A program made the translations under genes and the position numbers. Below, in pieces: positions 10,261-19,484 of a stretch of 34,141 nt of DNA. Position 1 is the first letter of the stretch. Every line of letters starts with the position of its first letter. The notes beneath the pieces were generated by a model that saw only the letters and a program-made list of their open reading frames with translations, was not told where the DNA came from and did no database searches. Origin of the DNA: Chara braunii (Eukaryota > Streptophyta > Charophyceae > Charales > Characeae); the NCBI GenBank assembly GCA_003427395.1, contig BFEA01000022.1, positions 3,297,422 to 3,331,562 on the forward strand, read 5' to 3'.

Positions 10261-10544
10261 AAGGTAGCTACTATGTGGGTGGAAGGGGCAATGGTCCCTC
10301 GCAAGCTGGCCGAGGTTCCAACTTCACGTGGGGTGGAGGAAGAGGCACGTGGCATGGAAATTGGGATAAGCCATATCCACCCCATCCCGGTTTGCCAGAA
10401 GGCAGACCTTGGGAAAAGTTGGGGATTACAGAAAAGGTCTGGCAAGATAGAAAAGTTGCTAACCAGTGTCTCAAGTGTGGTGACCCCAACCACATTGTTC
10501 CCTACTGTCCGGATTACAAGGTACCAAAAGGGAGCAGCCAATAG
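10257..10544 (+). pseudogene. gag: gag, nucleocapsid with CCHC zinc knuckle
   Basis: A Gly/Arg/Trp-rich tail leads into one intact zinc knuckle, CLKCGDPNHIVPYC (10467-10508), with spacing C-x2-C-x4-H-x4-C, the standard RNA-binding motif of retroelement nucleocapsid. The frame ends at TAG 10542-10544. Ten residues after the knuckle, the minus-strand element at 22 kb has a gag stop at the same aligned place, so this is the natural gag end and not decay. The protease-pol frame overlaps it by 61 nt in the -1 frame. Confidence 0.85.
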
Positions 10545-11170
10545 GGGTTTCAGTTGCCTCTACAGAAACTTCGGATGTAGACAGACAAACATCCTTCCAT
10601 CCGAAGGTTCCCCTGGCAGAAACTGAAAAGGAAGACGGTCCCCACCTAGTTAACTGTCCAGAGGTAGTTAGTGTGTGTACCTCTCTAGGTGGATCCCTCG
10701 CTGGCATGGGTGATGAGTTGGCCACTAGTCGCAAAGCCTCGACCGAGATGAAAAAACATAAGGGACAGTTAATAATTGCAGGTCTAGAAGTTAATAAAGT
10801 AAGAGTAGGTGGAATGATTGATAGCGGGTCAACACGCAGCTATATAAGTAACAAAGGTTTGCAAAAGTTGTGTCTCGGGCTAAAGGTGAAGCAGTTAGAT
10901 GAGCCCGTAGTAAGTAAATTAGCAAATAGTAGTGAAATTGTGATGGACAGATATGTCGAGGGGATCAAGACATACTTTCGGCTCGAGGCAAAGGGGAAGG
11001 TGGAACGCGTTCTCCACTCTCTGACTCTCATGGTGGAAGATAGTCTCCCTTTTGACATTCTCTTAGGCACAGATTGGGGGGAAGTTGCAGATGCAGATGT
11101 GAAATTGGGATCACATGAGTGTTGGCTCCCTAGCCCGCAGGGTGGAAATAAGAAAATCCGTTTGTATCAT
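10484..11170 (+). pseudogene. pol: pol, aspartic protease domain
   Basis: The frame opens after a TGA at 10481-10483 and has no need of its own ATG. A hydrophilic lead (about 10500-10740) precedes a retropepsin-like domain: the catalytic triad MIDSGSTRSYIS (Asp codon at 10820-10822), then a hydrophobic core and the closing LPFDILLGTDWG near 11050-11080, matching the usual ILGxDW flap-end signature of plant Ty3/gypsy proteases. It would cleave Gag and Gag-Pol inside the particle. The domain itself carries no visible stop, so the protease is the best-preserved part of this pol apart from integrase. Confidence 0.88.
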
Positions 11171-11568
11171 GAATCAGGTAAGGAAAGCAGCTTAGCTCAT
11201 TGTTGCATGAGTGCCCCCGCGTTCGCCCGCCATGTAAAGAAATATTACCTGTATGATCAAGTGTTTGTGGCGTATGTGCACCCAGTCAAGGAAGGTCAAG
11301 ATAAGGAGGAGGCAAAGTCCCCAGAAGTGGAGAAAATTCTGAAAGAATTCGAAGATGTGGCAAAGGCCCCGAGCGGTGTGGTAGAACGACCCATAAAGCA
11401 TCGCATAGAGATTATACTGGGAAGTCAGATCCCTGAGGGCCCTGTCTACAGAATGTTACCCAAAGAGTTGGATGAACTACGAACCCAGCTAGACGAATTG
11501 CTGGAAAAATGATGGATAAGGCCTAGCTCCTCACCCTATGGTGGGGTTCGCATGTGCATAAATTATAA
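11171..11568 (+). pseudogene. pol: pol, protease-RT linker and RT N-terminus, with stop and deletion
   Basis: The same frame as the protease continues through a variable linker (RLYHESG near 11162) into the start of reverse transcriptase: RPIKHRIEI near 11390-11415, then a Leu/Glu-rich helix. A TGA at 11510-11512 interrupts the conserved K-G-W-I-R-P block; the frame resumes as WIRPSSSPYG. Directly after SPYG about 11 codons of the RT finger strand (present as TPVLFVPKKKGE in the minus-strand copy) are missing in frame. A one-base frame change follows at about 11566, just before DITVKN. RT cannot be functional. Confidence 0.85.
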
Positions 11569-11570
11569 GA

Positions 11571-11978
11571 TTGAACGACATAACAGTTAAGAATGTTGAG
11601 CCATTGCCAAGAATCGATGATCTATTGGATAGAGTTCAGGGATGCAAGTACTTCACTAAGATTGATTCGAAGTCTTGCTACCATCAGATTGAGGTAGAAC
11701 CAGAAGACCAATACAAGCCTGTCTTTCGGACAAGGTATGGGCACTATGAGTTCATTGTGTTGCCCTTTGGTCTTACTAATGCACGTGCAACCTTCCAAAG
11801 AACGATGAATGAGCATTTCCGCGAGTGGCTTGATAAATTTGTCGTTATATATCTCGATGATATTTTGATTTTTAGTAAGAATTTGAACGAGCATTGTGAG
11901 CACCTTCGACTCGTGCTAAATGAGTTGCGTGAGGCAATGCTGAAATTGAACCTCAAGAAATGTGAGTGGGCAAAATAA
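11571..11978 (+). pseudogene. pol: pol, reverse transcriptase palm domain
   Basis: Ty3-type RT motifs appear in order: PLPRIDDLLD, FTKIDSKSCYHQI (catalytic Asp retained; the common LKSGYHQI is changed), [18 protein letters not shown], and the active-site YLDD at 11850-11861. The enzyme copies element RNA into DNA within particles. The block ends at TAA 11976-11978, where the continuing same frame (VLYLGHVL) shows that a sense codon became a stop. The frame relation to the upstream block is shifted by one base. Confidence 0.92.
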
Positions 11979-12386
11979 CAAGTGTTGTATTTGGGGCATG
12001 TTCTTGACGGAGAAGGAATCAAACCGGAAGACGCAAAGATTGCAGCCATTCGAGATTGGCCTAGCCCCCACACTTTGAAAGAATTGTGGTCGTTCCTTGG
12101 GTTGGTTAACTATTATCGTAAGTTTGTTGAACACTTCACGATAATCGTTGCTCCCCTTCGCAGACTGTTGAAGAAAGAAACAATCTGGAAGTGGGACAAA
12201 AACTGCACGTCATCGTTTAAGCATCTAAAGAAATGTTTGATTAATTATCCGGTCTTGAAAGTCGTTGATCCTTCCTTGCCCTTTGTGGTTACAACCGACG
12301 CCAGTCAGTATGAGATAGGTGTTGTACTCCAACAAGATGATGGAAATGGATACAGGCCTGTGGAGTTTGTCCCGACGACTGCCTAG
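11979..12386 (+). pseudogene. pol: pol, RT connection and start of RNase H
   Basis: It continues the RT palm frame after one stop: YLGHVLDGEGI, then FLGLVNYYRKFV, the thumb and connection signature of Ty3/gypsy RT. RNase H then begins with the first catalytic aspartate in VVTTDASQY (near 12290-12310). At about 12370 a one-base deletion moves the reading to another frame, where SRRLPSEKVA continues the RNase H domain; the original frame ends at TAG 12384-12386. Confidence 0.9.
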
Positions 12387-12747
12387 TGAGAAGGTCGCCG
12401 CTTCCACGTATGAAAGAGAATTGTTTGCTCTTCGGGAAGTTTTGGATCATTGGCGTCATTATCTCCTAGGACGCCACTTCAAAGTGTACTCTGATCATGA
12501 GACACTTCGCTGGCTAAAAACGCAAGCTCGGATGACACCTAAGTTGACAAGGTGGGCTGCGGAAATTGATCAGTATGACTTTGAATTGAAGTCAGTAAAG
12601 GGGAAGTACAATGTTGTCGCCGACGCTTTGAGTCGAAGATCTGACTTTTTCGGTGCTATTGTAACATATTTAGATGTAGGCACCGATATGCAAGATAAGA
12701 TTAGAAATGCGTATTCCACTGATCCTGTCCATGACGCTATGTTATAG
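12371..12747 (+). pseudogene. pol: pol, RNase H C-terminal part
   Basis: RNase H motifs continue in the new frame: STYERELFAL (catalytic Glu), VYSDHETLRWL (catalytic Asp), and VADALSRR near 12620-12640 (final Asp). The enzyme removes RNA from RNA-DNA hybrids during replication. All four acidic residues are present in this copy, unlike the minus-strand element. A TAG at 12745-12747 separates it from integrase; the frame resumes directly after, so it is a single nonsense change. Confidence 0.9.
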
Positions 12748-14178
12748 CATATTCAAGAAGCGCCACAAGAGTTTCGTAACTATCGTGTAACTCAAGGACT
12801 GTTGTTTAAAAGAACAGATGTGCATGATAGGCTTTGTATTCCAGATGTGGAAGAGATTAAAAGTATGATCTTGGGGGAGTGCCATGATATAGAACGTCAT
12901 TTCGGGTGTAAGAAGACCTATGCTAACCTTCTGCGTTCCTACACCTGGCCTCGAATGAAGCCTGATTGCATCGCGTATGTGCAAGATTGCCAAGTGTGCC
13001 AACTTAACAAGAGCACCACACAACCTCCCCTTGGTCTCCTTAAGCCTTTGCCTATCCCAACAGGTCCAGGAGACTCTGTGTCTATTGATTTTATGGACAC
13101 AAAGGTGAAAAGCAGGAATGGGAAGACTCAAATCATGGTGATTGTTGACAAATTTAGTAAATTTGTTGTGTTTGTAGCACTGCCTTCGGAAGCTAGAACT
13201 GACTTGGTGATTCGGGAATTCTTTAACCATTGGGTGAAAGATTATGGACATCCCTTAACTATAGTCAGTGACAGAGACTCGCGGTTCACAAGTGAACAAT
13301 GGCAGCAACTGATGAATGTTTATGGTTCTAAATTGACGACGTCGTCTGGGCGACACCCTGAGACGAATGGGCGGATTGAGCAAATGAACAAGATTTTGCA
13401 GCAGACGCTGCGTATGTACATTCGTCCCGACCAGATTGATTGGGATGAGCATTTGCCCAAAGTTGCTAGTGCCTATAACAACTTTGTACACTTATCTACT
13501 TGCAGAACTCCGATGGAGTTGTTGCATCTGGGATGGCGTCCCCGCAGACCTATAGATTGTTTCAACCTAGATCAAGTACACAAACTTCCGTTGGGAACAC
13601 GGGAATTCGCAATGCAATACCAAAAAGATCTAGAAAAGGTAAAAGAGAATATAGTCAAAGCACAGCATCAAATGGTTGAACAGGCAAATAAGCACAAAAG
13701 ACCTTCTCAGTTTACTGTAGGCGATCTAGTGTGGGTTAAGTCTAAAGAGTTTATCCCAGAAGAAAACATCTCTCAAAAGTTGTTACCCGCCTATAGAGGA
13801 CCATGGCAAGTATTGGATGTGATAGGAGACGTAGATGGACCCTCCTACGTGATTGAAATTCCTCAACACCTGCATACTTACGCGGCGTTTCACGCGTCAA
13901 AGCTCTTACCTTGCGTAACTAATGAACTGTTTCCCAGCCGCAGATCAGCAATTCCTCCAAGTATGGATGGTAAATATGACGTGGATGAAATCGTTGGTGA
14001 AAACGTTGTTCAGACTGGACGTAGCGGTAGACCCCAGCGACAGTACAAAGTCAGATTTGCATATCAAGATCCAAGTGAAGATCGCTGGTATACCATAGAA
14101 GAGCTTATTGAATCAGCACCGCATATCGTATCCGCCTATGAGCGAGCAAAAAGAGGAATCAACATCGTGGATAGATAA
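12748..14178 (+). pseudogene. pol: pol, integrase with HHCC zinc finger, DDE core and chromodomain
   Basis: An uninterrupted 476-codon block in the frame of RNase H. The N-terminal zinc-binding domain shows H and H (ECHDIERHFG) and C-x2-C (DCQVCQ). The catalytic core shows the DDE residues: Asp in SIDFMD near 13090, Asp in IVSDRDSRF near 13265, and Glu in NGRIEQMN near 13370. A GPY/F-like domain (KLLPAYRGPWQVL, near 13780) follows. A chromodomain-like tail (YDVDEIVGENV, then QYKVRF, then DRWYTIEEL) spans roughly 13975-14110. Chromodomains guide integration to marked chromatin. This domain alone looks intact, though it is cut off from its polyprotein by upstream stops. Confidence 0.94.
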
Positions 14179-14203
14179 GAACTTTCTCAGAGGACTTTGA
14201 AAA

Positions 14204-14218
14204 TTAGGCCGGCGGGAG
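14204..14218 (+). promoter_or_regulatory. Polypurine-tract region before the 3' LTR
   Basis: A G/C-rich, partly purine string (TTAGGCCGGCGGGAG) lies immediately before the 3' LTR, where the plus-strand DNA primer is made in LTR retroelements. The minus-strand element has a closely similar GGCCGGCAGG at the same position after its chromodomain. It is less purely purine than most such tracts, so the call rests on position and conservation. Confidence 0.55.
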
Positions 14219-15206
14219 TAAAAGGGCCTTTACGATTCAAACCCCAAATGAGTACTCCAGCATAGTGGGGCCCGACGGCCAGAACTTAATTTCACGTGTA
14301 GCATTCCAAAGGACAAGCACTCTGAGGCAAAGATCGCATCCAAATGAAAAGGAAAAGTCGTGTGGAAAGTCATAGTCAGGTCCTGGACGAACAGGTACTG
14401 TGTTTTGTTTTAATGCTAAAGATAAGGTCACGTCTGTGCAATACTAAGTCAAAGGTCACAGTCCCAGGCCAGTCACAGTTCCCAGGGTCACGTCTGATTC
14501 AGTTCAGGAGTCCAAAAGACAGGCCCAACACACACTTTGCAACATCAGGTACTGGGGAAGAGTCGCAGGTCGAGGGAGGCTGAAAGTAGACCTCGCCAGA
14601 CCAGTCCAGCAGTATAAAGGACTTGCCAACCTCCTCATTCGGCAGAGACTCATTGGTATGAGAGTGTGGAAGTGCTGAGGCACTTGTGCGCCAGAATGCT
14701 AGTGAACTGCGCAGGCTAGAGAGCTGCGCTAAGGAAGAAGAAGGGAGCTGGGCGCTGGCTGAGGGAAGCAGCCATAGCTGCACCAGTAGAAGTTAGTAGC
14801 ATTAGAAGGGTTAGTAGTAGGAGTACCAATGAGTAGTATTCAGAGTAGATCCTCGTGTGATAGGGAGTGTGCATGCATGATGAAGTGTGAGTAGGCCAGG
14901 ACTTCAGACATAGAGGGAGAGAGAAAAGAAAGCAGATAAGAGAGGGGCAGGGGAGAGCTATAGTGATAATTACCTGTTGAGCGCTGTTTTTGACGATTGG
15001 CAGCTGGCACTGAAAGAGCGCCAGTCTTGGAACTCGTAATTGATTGAAGAGTACTTGTAACTCTGTTCAGCGCTATACATTTTTGGACTCACGTTTCCCT
15101 CTCCTAATCTGGTTATGATATTTTGAGTTGAGCTTCCTGGTTCTCATTCGTCTTCTATTGAGCTATGTGTGAGATATTGCAATCTGTGAAATCTGTGTTT
15201 ATGCAT
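14219..15206 (+). repeat. 3' LTR of the + strand Ty3/gypsy element
   Basis: It matches the 5' LTR along its length, lacks about 40 bp near 14530, and has an 11-bp insertion near 14773-14783 and other small indels. The TATAAAGG box is kept at 14613-14620. The mismatch level points to insertion well in the past, consistent with the broken coding region. Confidence 0.92.
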
Positions 15207-15449
15207 GTGATCTGAAGCACTCCAGCAAGTGATGAACAGTCGGGTTCCTTGCAAGCATATCAAACGGTTCATTATTGGCATAGGAGCGTCGCTGCTGGTT
15301 TGCCTCACAAATAGACTAAATAGGTTAACATTTCCTCATGGATGTTGTTTTACAAAGCTGTTGTTTATATGCTGTTATTCTTGCAGTTGTTCAATGAAAT
15401 AAACTCAAGGAAGCCTGACGAGATTAATGTCATTGAGGGGATGCACAAA

Positions 15450-16124
15450 AACAACATTTTTATTGGGGTTCTCTTAACGACAGGGTTCATCCAGGTATAT
15501 TATCCTGCGCCACCAAAAATAAGCCTCGTTGTTTTTGTTTCTTTGGTGGTGGTTGGGTTCGTTAGGAAGGTTATAATTGCAATGACCCACACAAATCGCC
15601 GTCTGATATTCCTGCAGTTTCTCAGAAAATGTTGTCCTTTCGATCGTTTTTCTAAGAATTCTGCACCTGAGTCTGTCCCGCTGTGTTTTCTCAGTGTGTA
15701 TGTGACCTACCACTAACGTGCGTGTGCCATGTGCTTGCCTGAGTCCAATTCTGGGTCTGTGTGCTAACTCTGTTGGCCGTGTGAACAACATTTTTATTGG
15801 GGTTCTCTTAACAACAGGGTTCATCCAGGTATATTATCCTGCACCACCAAAAATAAGCCTCGTTGTTTTTGTTTCTTTGGTGGTGGTTGGGTTCGTTGTT
15901 ATAATTGCAATGACCCACACAAATCGCTGTCTGATATTCCTGCACTTTCTGAGAAAATGTTGTCCTTTCGTTCGTTTTTCTAAGAATTCTGCACCTGAGT
16001 CTGTTCCGCTGTGATTTGCTGTGTTTTCTCAGTGTGTATGTGACCTACCACTAACGTGCATGTGCCATGTGCTTGCCTGAGTCCAATTCTGGGTCTGTGT
16101 GCTAACTCTGTTGGCCGTGTGTGT
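15450..16124. repeat. ~335-bp tandem duplication
   Basis: The block starting AACAACATTTTTATTGGGG at 15450 recurs at 15784 and runs to GGCCGTGTG (15775-15783 and about 16115-16123). The offset grows from 334 to 338 through small indels: the first copy has about 7 extra bases near 15566, and the second has TGATTTGC near 16012. Both copies keep an open frame for a very hydrophobic peptide (Val/Leu/Phe-rich, ~38 residues), which may be a composition effect. It lies 240 bp after the 3' LTR. Confidence 0.92.
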
Positions 16125-16512
16125 GTGGCTGTGCGTTGGACAGGGACAAGGTAGGGATAGAGAGACGGCCAGGAGTAGGACAGAAAGTTAGCAGGACATA
16201 TTGGGGGTAGTTTAGCCCCCAGGGACATACGTAGAATTTGCTAGGGACACGGTAGGGATTTTCCAGCAAGTTGGTTGCGCCAGGAACCCAGTGAGGGGGG
16301 TAGAGGCAGGTAGTACCCGGCTGGGAGGTACTGGAGGCTGGAGGCAGCAAGGATATCATTTGGTCCAGTGAGCATTCCATTCACTCACCCAGCAGTCATG
16401 TTGCTGCTCAGCCAAGAGGGAGAAGCGGCGGAGCTCCTGGAGGAAGGTGGAGCTGGAGGATGATCAAGAAGACCTCCATAGCAATGGAGGTGTAGTAGGG
16501 AGGAGGTTGAAG
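16125..16512. other. Unassigned G-rich stretch
   Basis: A purine-rich, GGAGG-laden sequence with no supported gene. It leads into the 59-bp repeat. Confidence 0.45.
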
Positions 16513-16630
16513 TAGTCCTAGGCTATGGAGGTGAGGGAGAAGCGCCTCTAGCTAGGCTGTGGAGGTAGTAGTAGTCCTAGGCTATGGAGGTGAGGGAGAA
16601 GGACTTCTAGCTAGGCTATGGAGATGTAGT
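16513..16630. repeat. 59-bp tandem repeat, two units
   Basis: TAGTCCTAGGCTATGGAGG recurs at 16513 and 16572 with the following GTGAGGGAGAAG, then CTAGCTAGGCT. Offset is 59 bp. A weaker relative (ATGGAGGTGTAGTAGG) occurs just upstream near 16484. Confidence 0.8.
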
Positions 16631-17600
16631 AGAGGTAGAGGGAGGAGGAGGTAGGTGGGAACCAGGAAGGAGACTCACAAGTGAAGCTGTGGTGTGCAAA
16701 CAACTGCCATCTATCCAATCTCTGTTCCTCCATCTTTTAGTGCAACTAGCTTGGTATTCCCAGAGATCTTAGTTATTGTGAAGCTGAACCGGCACCCGCA
16801 TGGCAGATCCTTGCTCTCTTTACCAGCCATCCATTATGACACATGCTGATACAGGCCCTAGGTTTGATGCATATGTACCAAACTGCAGGGCCTCGAGGCC
16901 TCAAACAGTTCTCTTTTATTTTCAGACCTTAAGAGGAAGACTGGATACACTGGAGGCAGTACCCACAACTTTTTGCACTTATTTAACAGATGGCAGCTTA
17001 GAATTTCCACAGGATGCAAGGTGAGGTAGGGTCAGTCAGACTGAGTGTAGTTAACAAAGGGATGGAGAATACGCACGCCCAAATCCAATTGATTATGCAA
17101 CACTCGAGCTGCATTGTAGGCCCTTTCTCTCGTGTTTGAAGTCCTGTGATGAACCCAGACTGACAGATACTCGCCAGACATCAAGCACAAGTAGTCTCAG
17201 ATCTGCACAAAGTCTCCAGTTAACGTGAAGTGATACCTGAAACAGTATCTTGTTACCATTAGACGAAGAGAGTGGGGAGGGAATAGACAGAGGAGAAGGT
17301 GGAAGACATAAACAATGATCACCCAAGAGTAATGCAATCAAATCCCACTTCTTCTCCGGGCTTCCTCTCTCCTCCACGTCATCAACCAGTACACGATAAC
17401 AAGTATGATAAGTCCTGATCACACAGAATTGCCACGTGGCACTCTTATCTCGTGAAGACCATGAAGACAACAGCAGATTACGGTAACGACATCAACCTCA
17501 GGTGAGTACCCGATCCCAATCATCCACAGATCCCGATCTCCCTCTTTGTCACAACCAGTCACTTCATGTAGACAGCATGGACAATGCCATGTCAGAAATA
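16631..17600. other. Unassigned sequence
   Basis: Open frames exist on both strands (16800-17024 +, 17093-17470 -) but show no domain or family resemblance and overlap no recognisable neighbour. No RNA gene was recognised. Confidence 0.45.
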
Positions 17601-17830
17601 GAGACAGGTGGCATGCGCCACATCGTCGATGAAGACAGGTGGCAGCGCCACATCAGCAATACAATGTAGGCAGGTGGCAGCGCCACATCAGCAATCTAGA
17701 CCAGTGGCATGCGCCACATCAGCAATGCAGACAAGTGGCATGCACCACATCAGCAGGGTAGACAGGTGGCTGCGCCACATCAGCAATGTAGACAGGTGGC
17801 AGCACCACATCAGCAATGCCTGGCGCACAA
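17601..17830. repeat. Seven tandem 30-35 bp units, each with a GTGGC...GCCAC hairpin
   Basis: Units of the form GACAGGTGGC, 3-4 bases, GCCACATCAGCAAT carry GTGGC at 17608, 17639, 17674, 17704, 17735, 17766 and 17796 (spacing 30-35 bp). Five units keep a perfect GTGGC/GCCAC pairing; the fifth and seventh have ACCAC, which weakens the stem. The open frames across the array are by-products of the repeat. Confidence 0.93.
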
Positions 17831-18308
17831 AACAGAAAACGCCAGCATGCTGCCACAACCCGCATCGTCGTCCTTAGTGCCTGCGCACAGCCAGCGTCAA
17901 TGCCAGCGTCCAGTCACAGTCGAGCCAGCGTCCAAGCAGCTTAGCAAGACTAAATGTTGACCACCTTGAGTCCTGTCCTTTTGTAGTGTTTGCCGAGGCT
18001 GTCTGGCCTCCGGTCCCCTCCCCACAGTCGTACAGATTGACTCTCAGCCGAGGGCCTGGATGATGTACAGTTGCAGATTTCCCCTTGGTCCTGATGCTGT
18101 CAGGGTACCTGCATACAACCGGCGGCCTGGGATGGGTCCACTTTGGACTTCGACTGTTGGATCTCGACAGTTGACTTTTGTCAATTGTACCTCGCTCAGG
18201 CCCTAAATCTTTAGTTGGGGTCTTTTTCCCCTTTTTGGCCTGGGCCTGGGTGTGGCCTGGCGAGACCCTCAGTCTTTCCACGAGGCATACAACATGGGTT
18301 ATTGCATT
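17831..18308 (-). repeat. Possible 3' LTR of the minus-strand element
   Basis: On the minus strand this sequence directly follows the chromodomain and the GGCCGGCAGG tract, exactly where a 3' LTR should begin. A TACAAAAGG stretch near 17985 could be a promoter element. I found no second copy in the window, so LTR identity rests on position only and the far end is undefined. Confidence 0.4.
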
Positions 18309-18348
18309 CCTGCCGGCCCATTTTTCGAGTTCCATCGCAAAAAAGGCA

Positions 18349-18915
18349 TCAGTTTCCCTTTAACCCATGTTCATATGCAACAATAATATCATGAGCAGTA
18401 GATAGGAGTTCTTTCTTGCTAAACCATCTGGCTTCAGATGGAGGTTGAGACTTGAACTTTACCTTATACTGCTTCTGAGGTCTTCCTCCGCCACCTGTAG
18501 AAAAGTAGCCATGTTCCAAAATTTTCTCAACTTCGTATCCTCCATTCATAGAGGGTGGAAACATAGATGGCCTGTTAGGAAAACTATCTCCTTCTACATA
18601 CGGTTGCAGTTTAGACGCATGAAAGACAGGGTATGTCCTTAGGTGTGGAGGTACATCTATGCGTTAGGAAGGTCCATCGGCATCTCCTATCACCTTGAGA
18701 ACTTCCCAGGGGCCATAGTAGACAGGTAGCAGTTTTTGAGACACATTTTCTTCTAAGGAAAACTCTTTAGATTTAACCCAAACAAGGTCTCCTTCTTGAA
18801 ACTGTGAAGGTCGACGATGTTTATTGGCCTGTTCAATTATCTGTAGTTGGGTTTTTTGTATGTTTTCCTTAACCTTCTTGATGTCTTCTTCATATAAAAC
18901 TGCGAATTCACGCGT
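18349..18915 (-). pseudogene. pol: pol, integrase C-terminus and chromodomain (minus strand)
   Basis: After a frame change near 18915 the frame encodes a Lys/Gln-rich helix, then FQEGDLVWVKSKEF and QKLLPVYYGPWEVL (GPY/F-like domain). It is interrupted by TAA at 18664-18666 and resumes in the same frame with MFPPSMNGGYEVEKILEHGY, then QYKVKF and ARWFSKKEL, a chromodomain-like tail ending at TGA 18349-18351. It closely parallels 13740-14178 of the + strand element. The chromodomain residues look intact although the polyprotein is broken. Confidence 0.9.
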
Positions 18916-19484
18916 ATCTGGGGTAGCCTCTGAATCTGGTCCCTTGTTAACGCACCAATGAGACGCCCAGGCTTCCATCCTTTATGCGGTGCATTAGGAG
19001 TTCTACATGTAACAATATGTATGTTGTTATTGTTGGCACTAACAATCTTAGGCAAGTTCTCATCCCAATCTACCTGATCAGGTCTGACATACATTCGCAA
19101 AAGTTGTTGACAAAGACGGTTCATTTGCTCAGTTTGGCCATTCGTTTCAGGATGTCTACCTGACGACATGGTCAATCTGGTCCCATATACTTCCATCAAC
19201 TTCTGCCATTGTAGGCTAGTAAACCGAACATCTCTGTCAGAGACGATGGTTTTCGGGAATGCATACTCAGAAATCCATTGCATCTGAAACTTCTGGATAA
19301 CCAGTTCGGTTGCTTCAGCAGGCAAAGGAATGAACATAGCATACATTGAGAATCTATCTACGATGACCATTACCTGAGTGTTGCCATTTCGACTCTTAGT
19401 GAGACTCATAAAGTCTATAGAGATGGACTCACCTGGCTCACTTGGAATAGGCAGTGGTCTTAACAATCCCAGCGGATTCTCATG
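18916..19484 (-). pseudogene. pol: pol, integrase catalytic core (minus strand)
   Basis: The DDE integrase core is recognisable: Asp in SISIDFM, Asp in IVSDRDVRFTS, and Glu in SSGRHPETNGQTEQMN, with the expected spacing. It begins right after an in-frame stop (TAG, 19485-19487) that splits it from the zinc finger. The residues around the active site are closer to the family consensus than in the + strand element (NGQTEQ instead of NGRIEQ). Later the frame degenerates into a basic tail, showing the frame change near 18915. Confidence 0.92.

Larger units (their letters stand above)
6947..15206 (+). mobile_element. Ty3/gypsy chromovirus LTR retrotransposon, complete layout but inactive
   Basis: Two direct ~1-kb LTRs (6947-7975 and 14219-15206) enclose gag, CCHC nucleocapsid, aspartic protease, reverse transcriptase, RNase H, integrase and chromodomain in that order. 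Placing integrase after RT-RNase H is diagnostic of Ty3/gypsy (Metaviridae) rather than copia, and the terminal chromodomain places it among chromoviruses. The coding region has in-frame stops at 8881, 9655, 11510, 11976 and 12745, frame changes near 10250, 11566 and 12370, and an RT deletion near 11543. No clear target-site duplication is visible: a 4-bp GCAT lies next to both outer ends, but the same bases also follow the left LTR internally. Confidence 0.93.

Noticed and set aside
16800-17024. 74-codon + strand frame starting with ATG
   Set aside because: No recognisable domain, and surrounded by repeats without promoter or splice evidence.
17093-17470. 125-codon minus-strand frame
   Set aside because: No family resemblance and irregular composition; probably chance.
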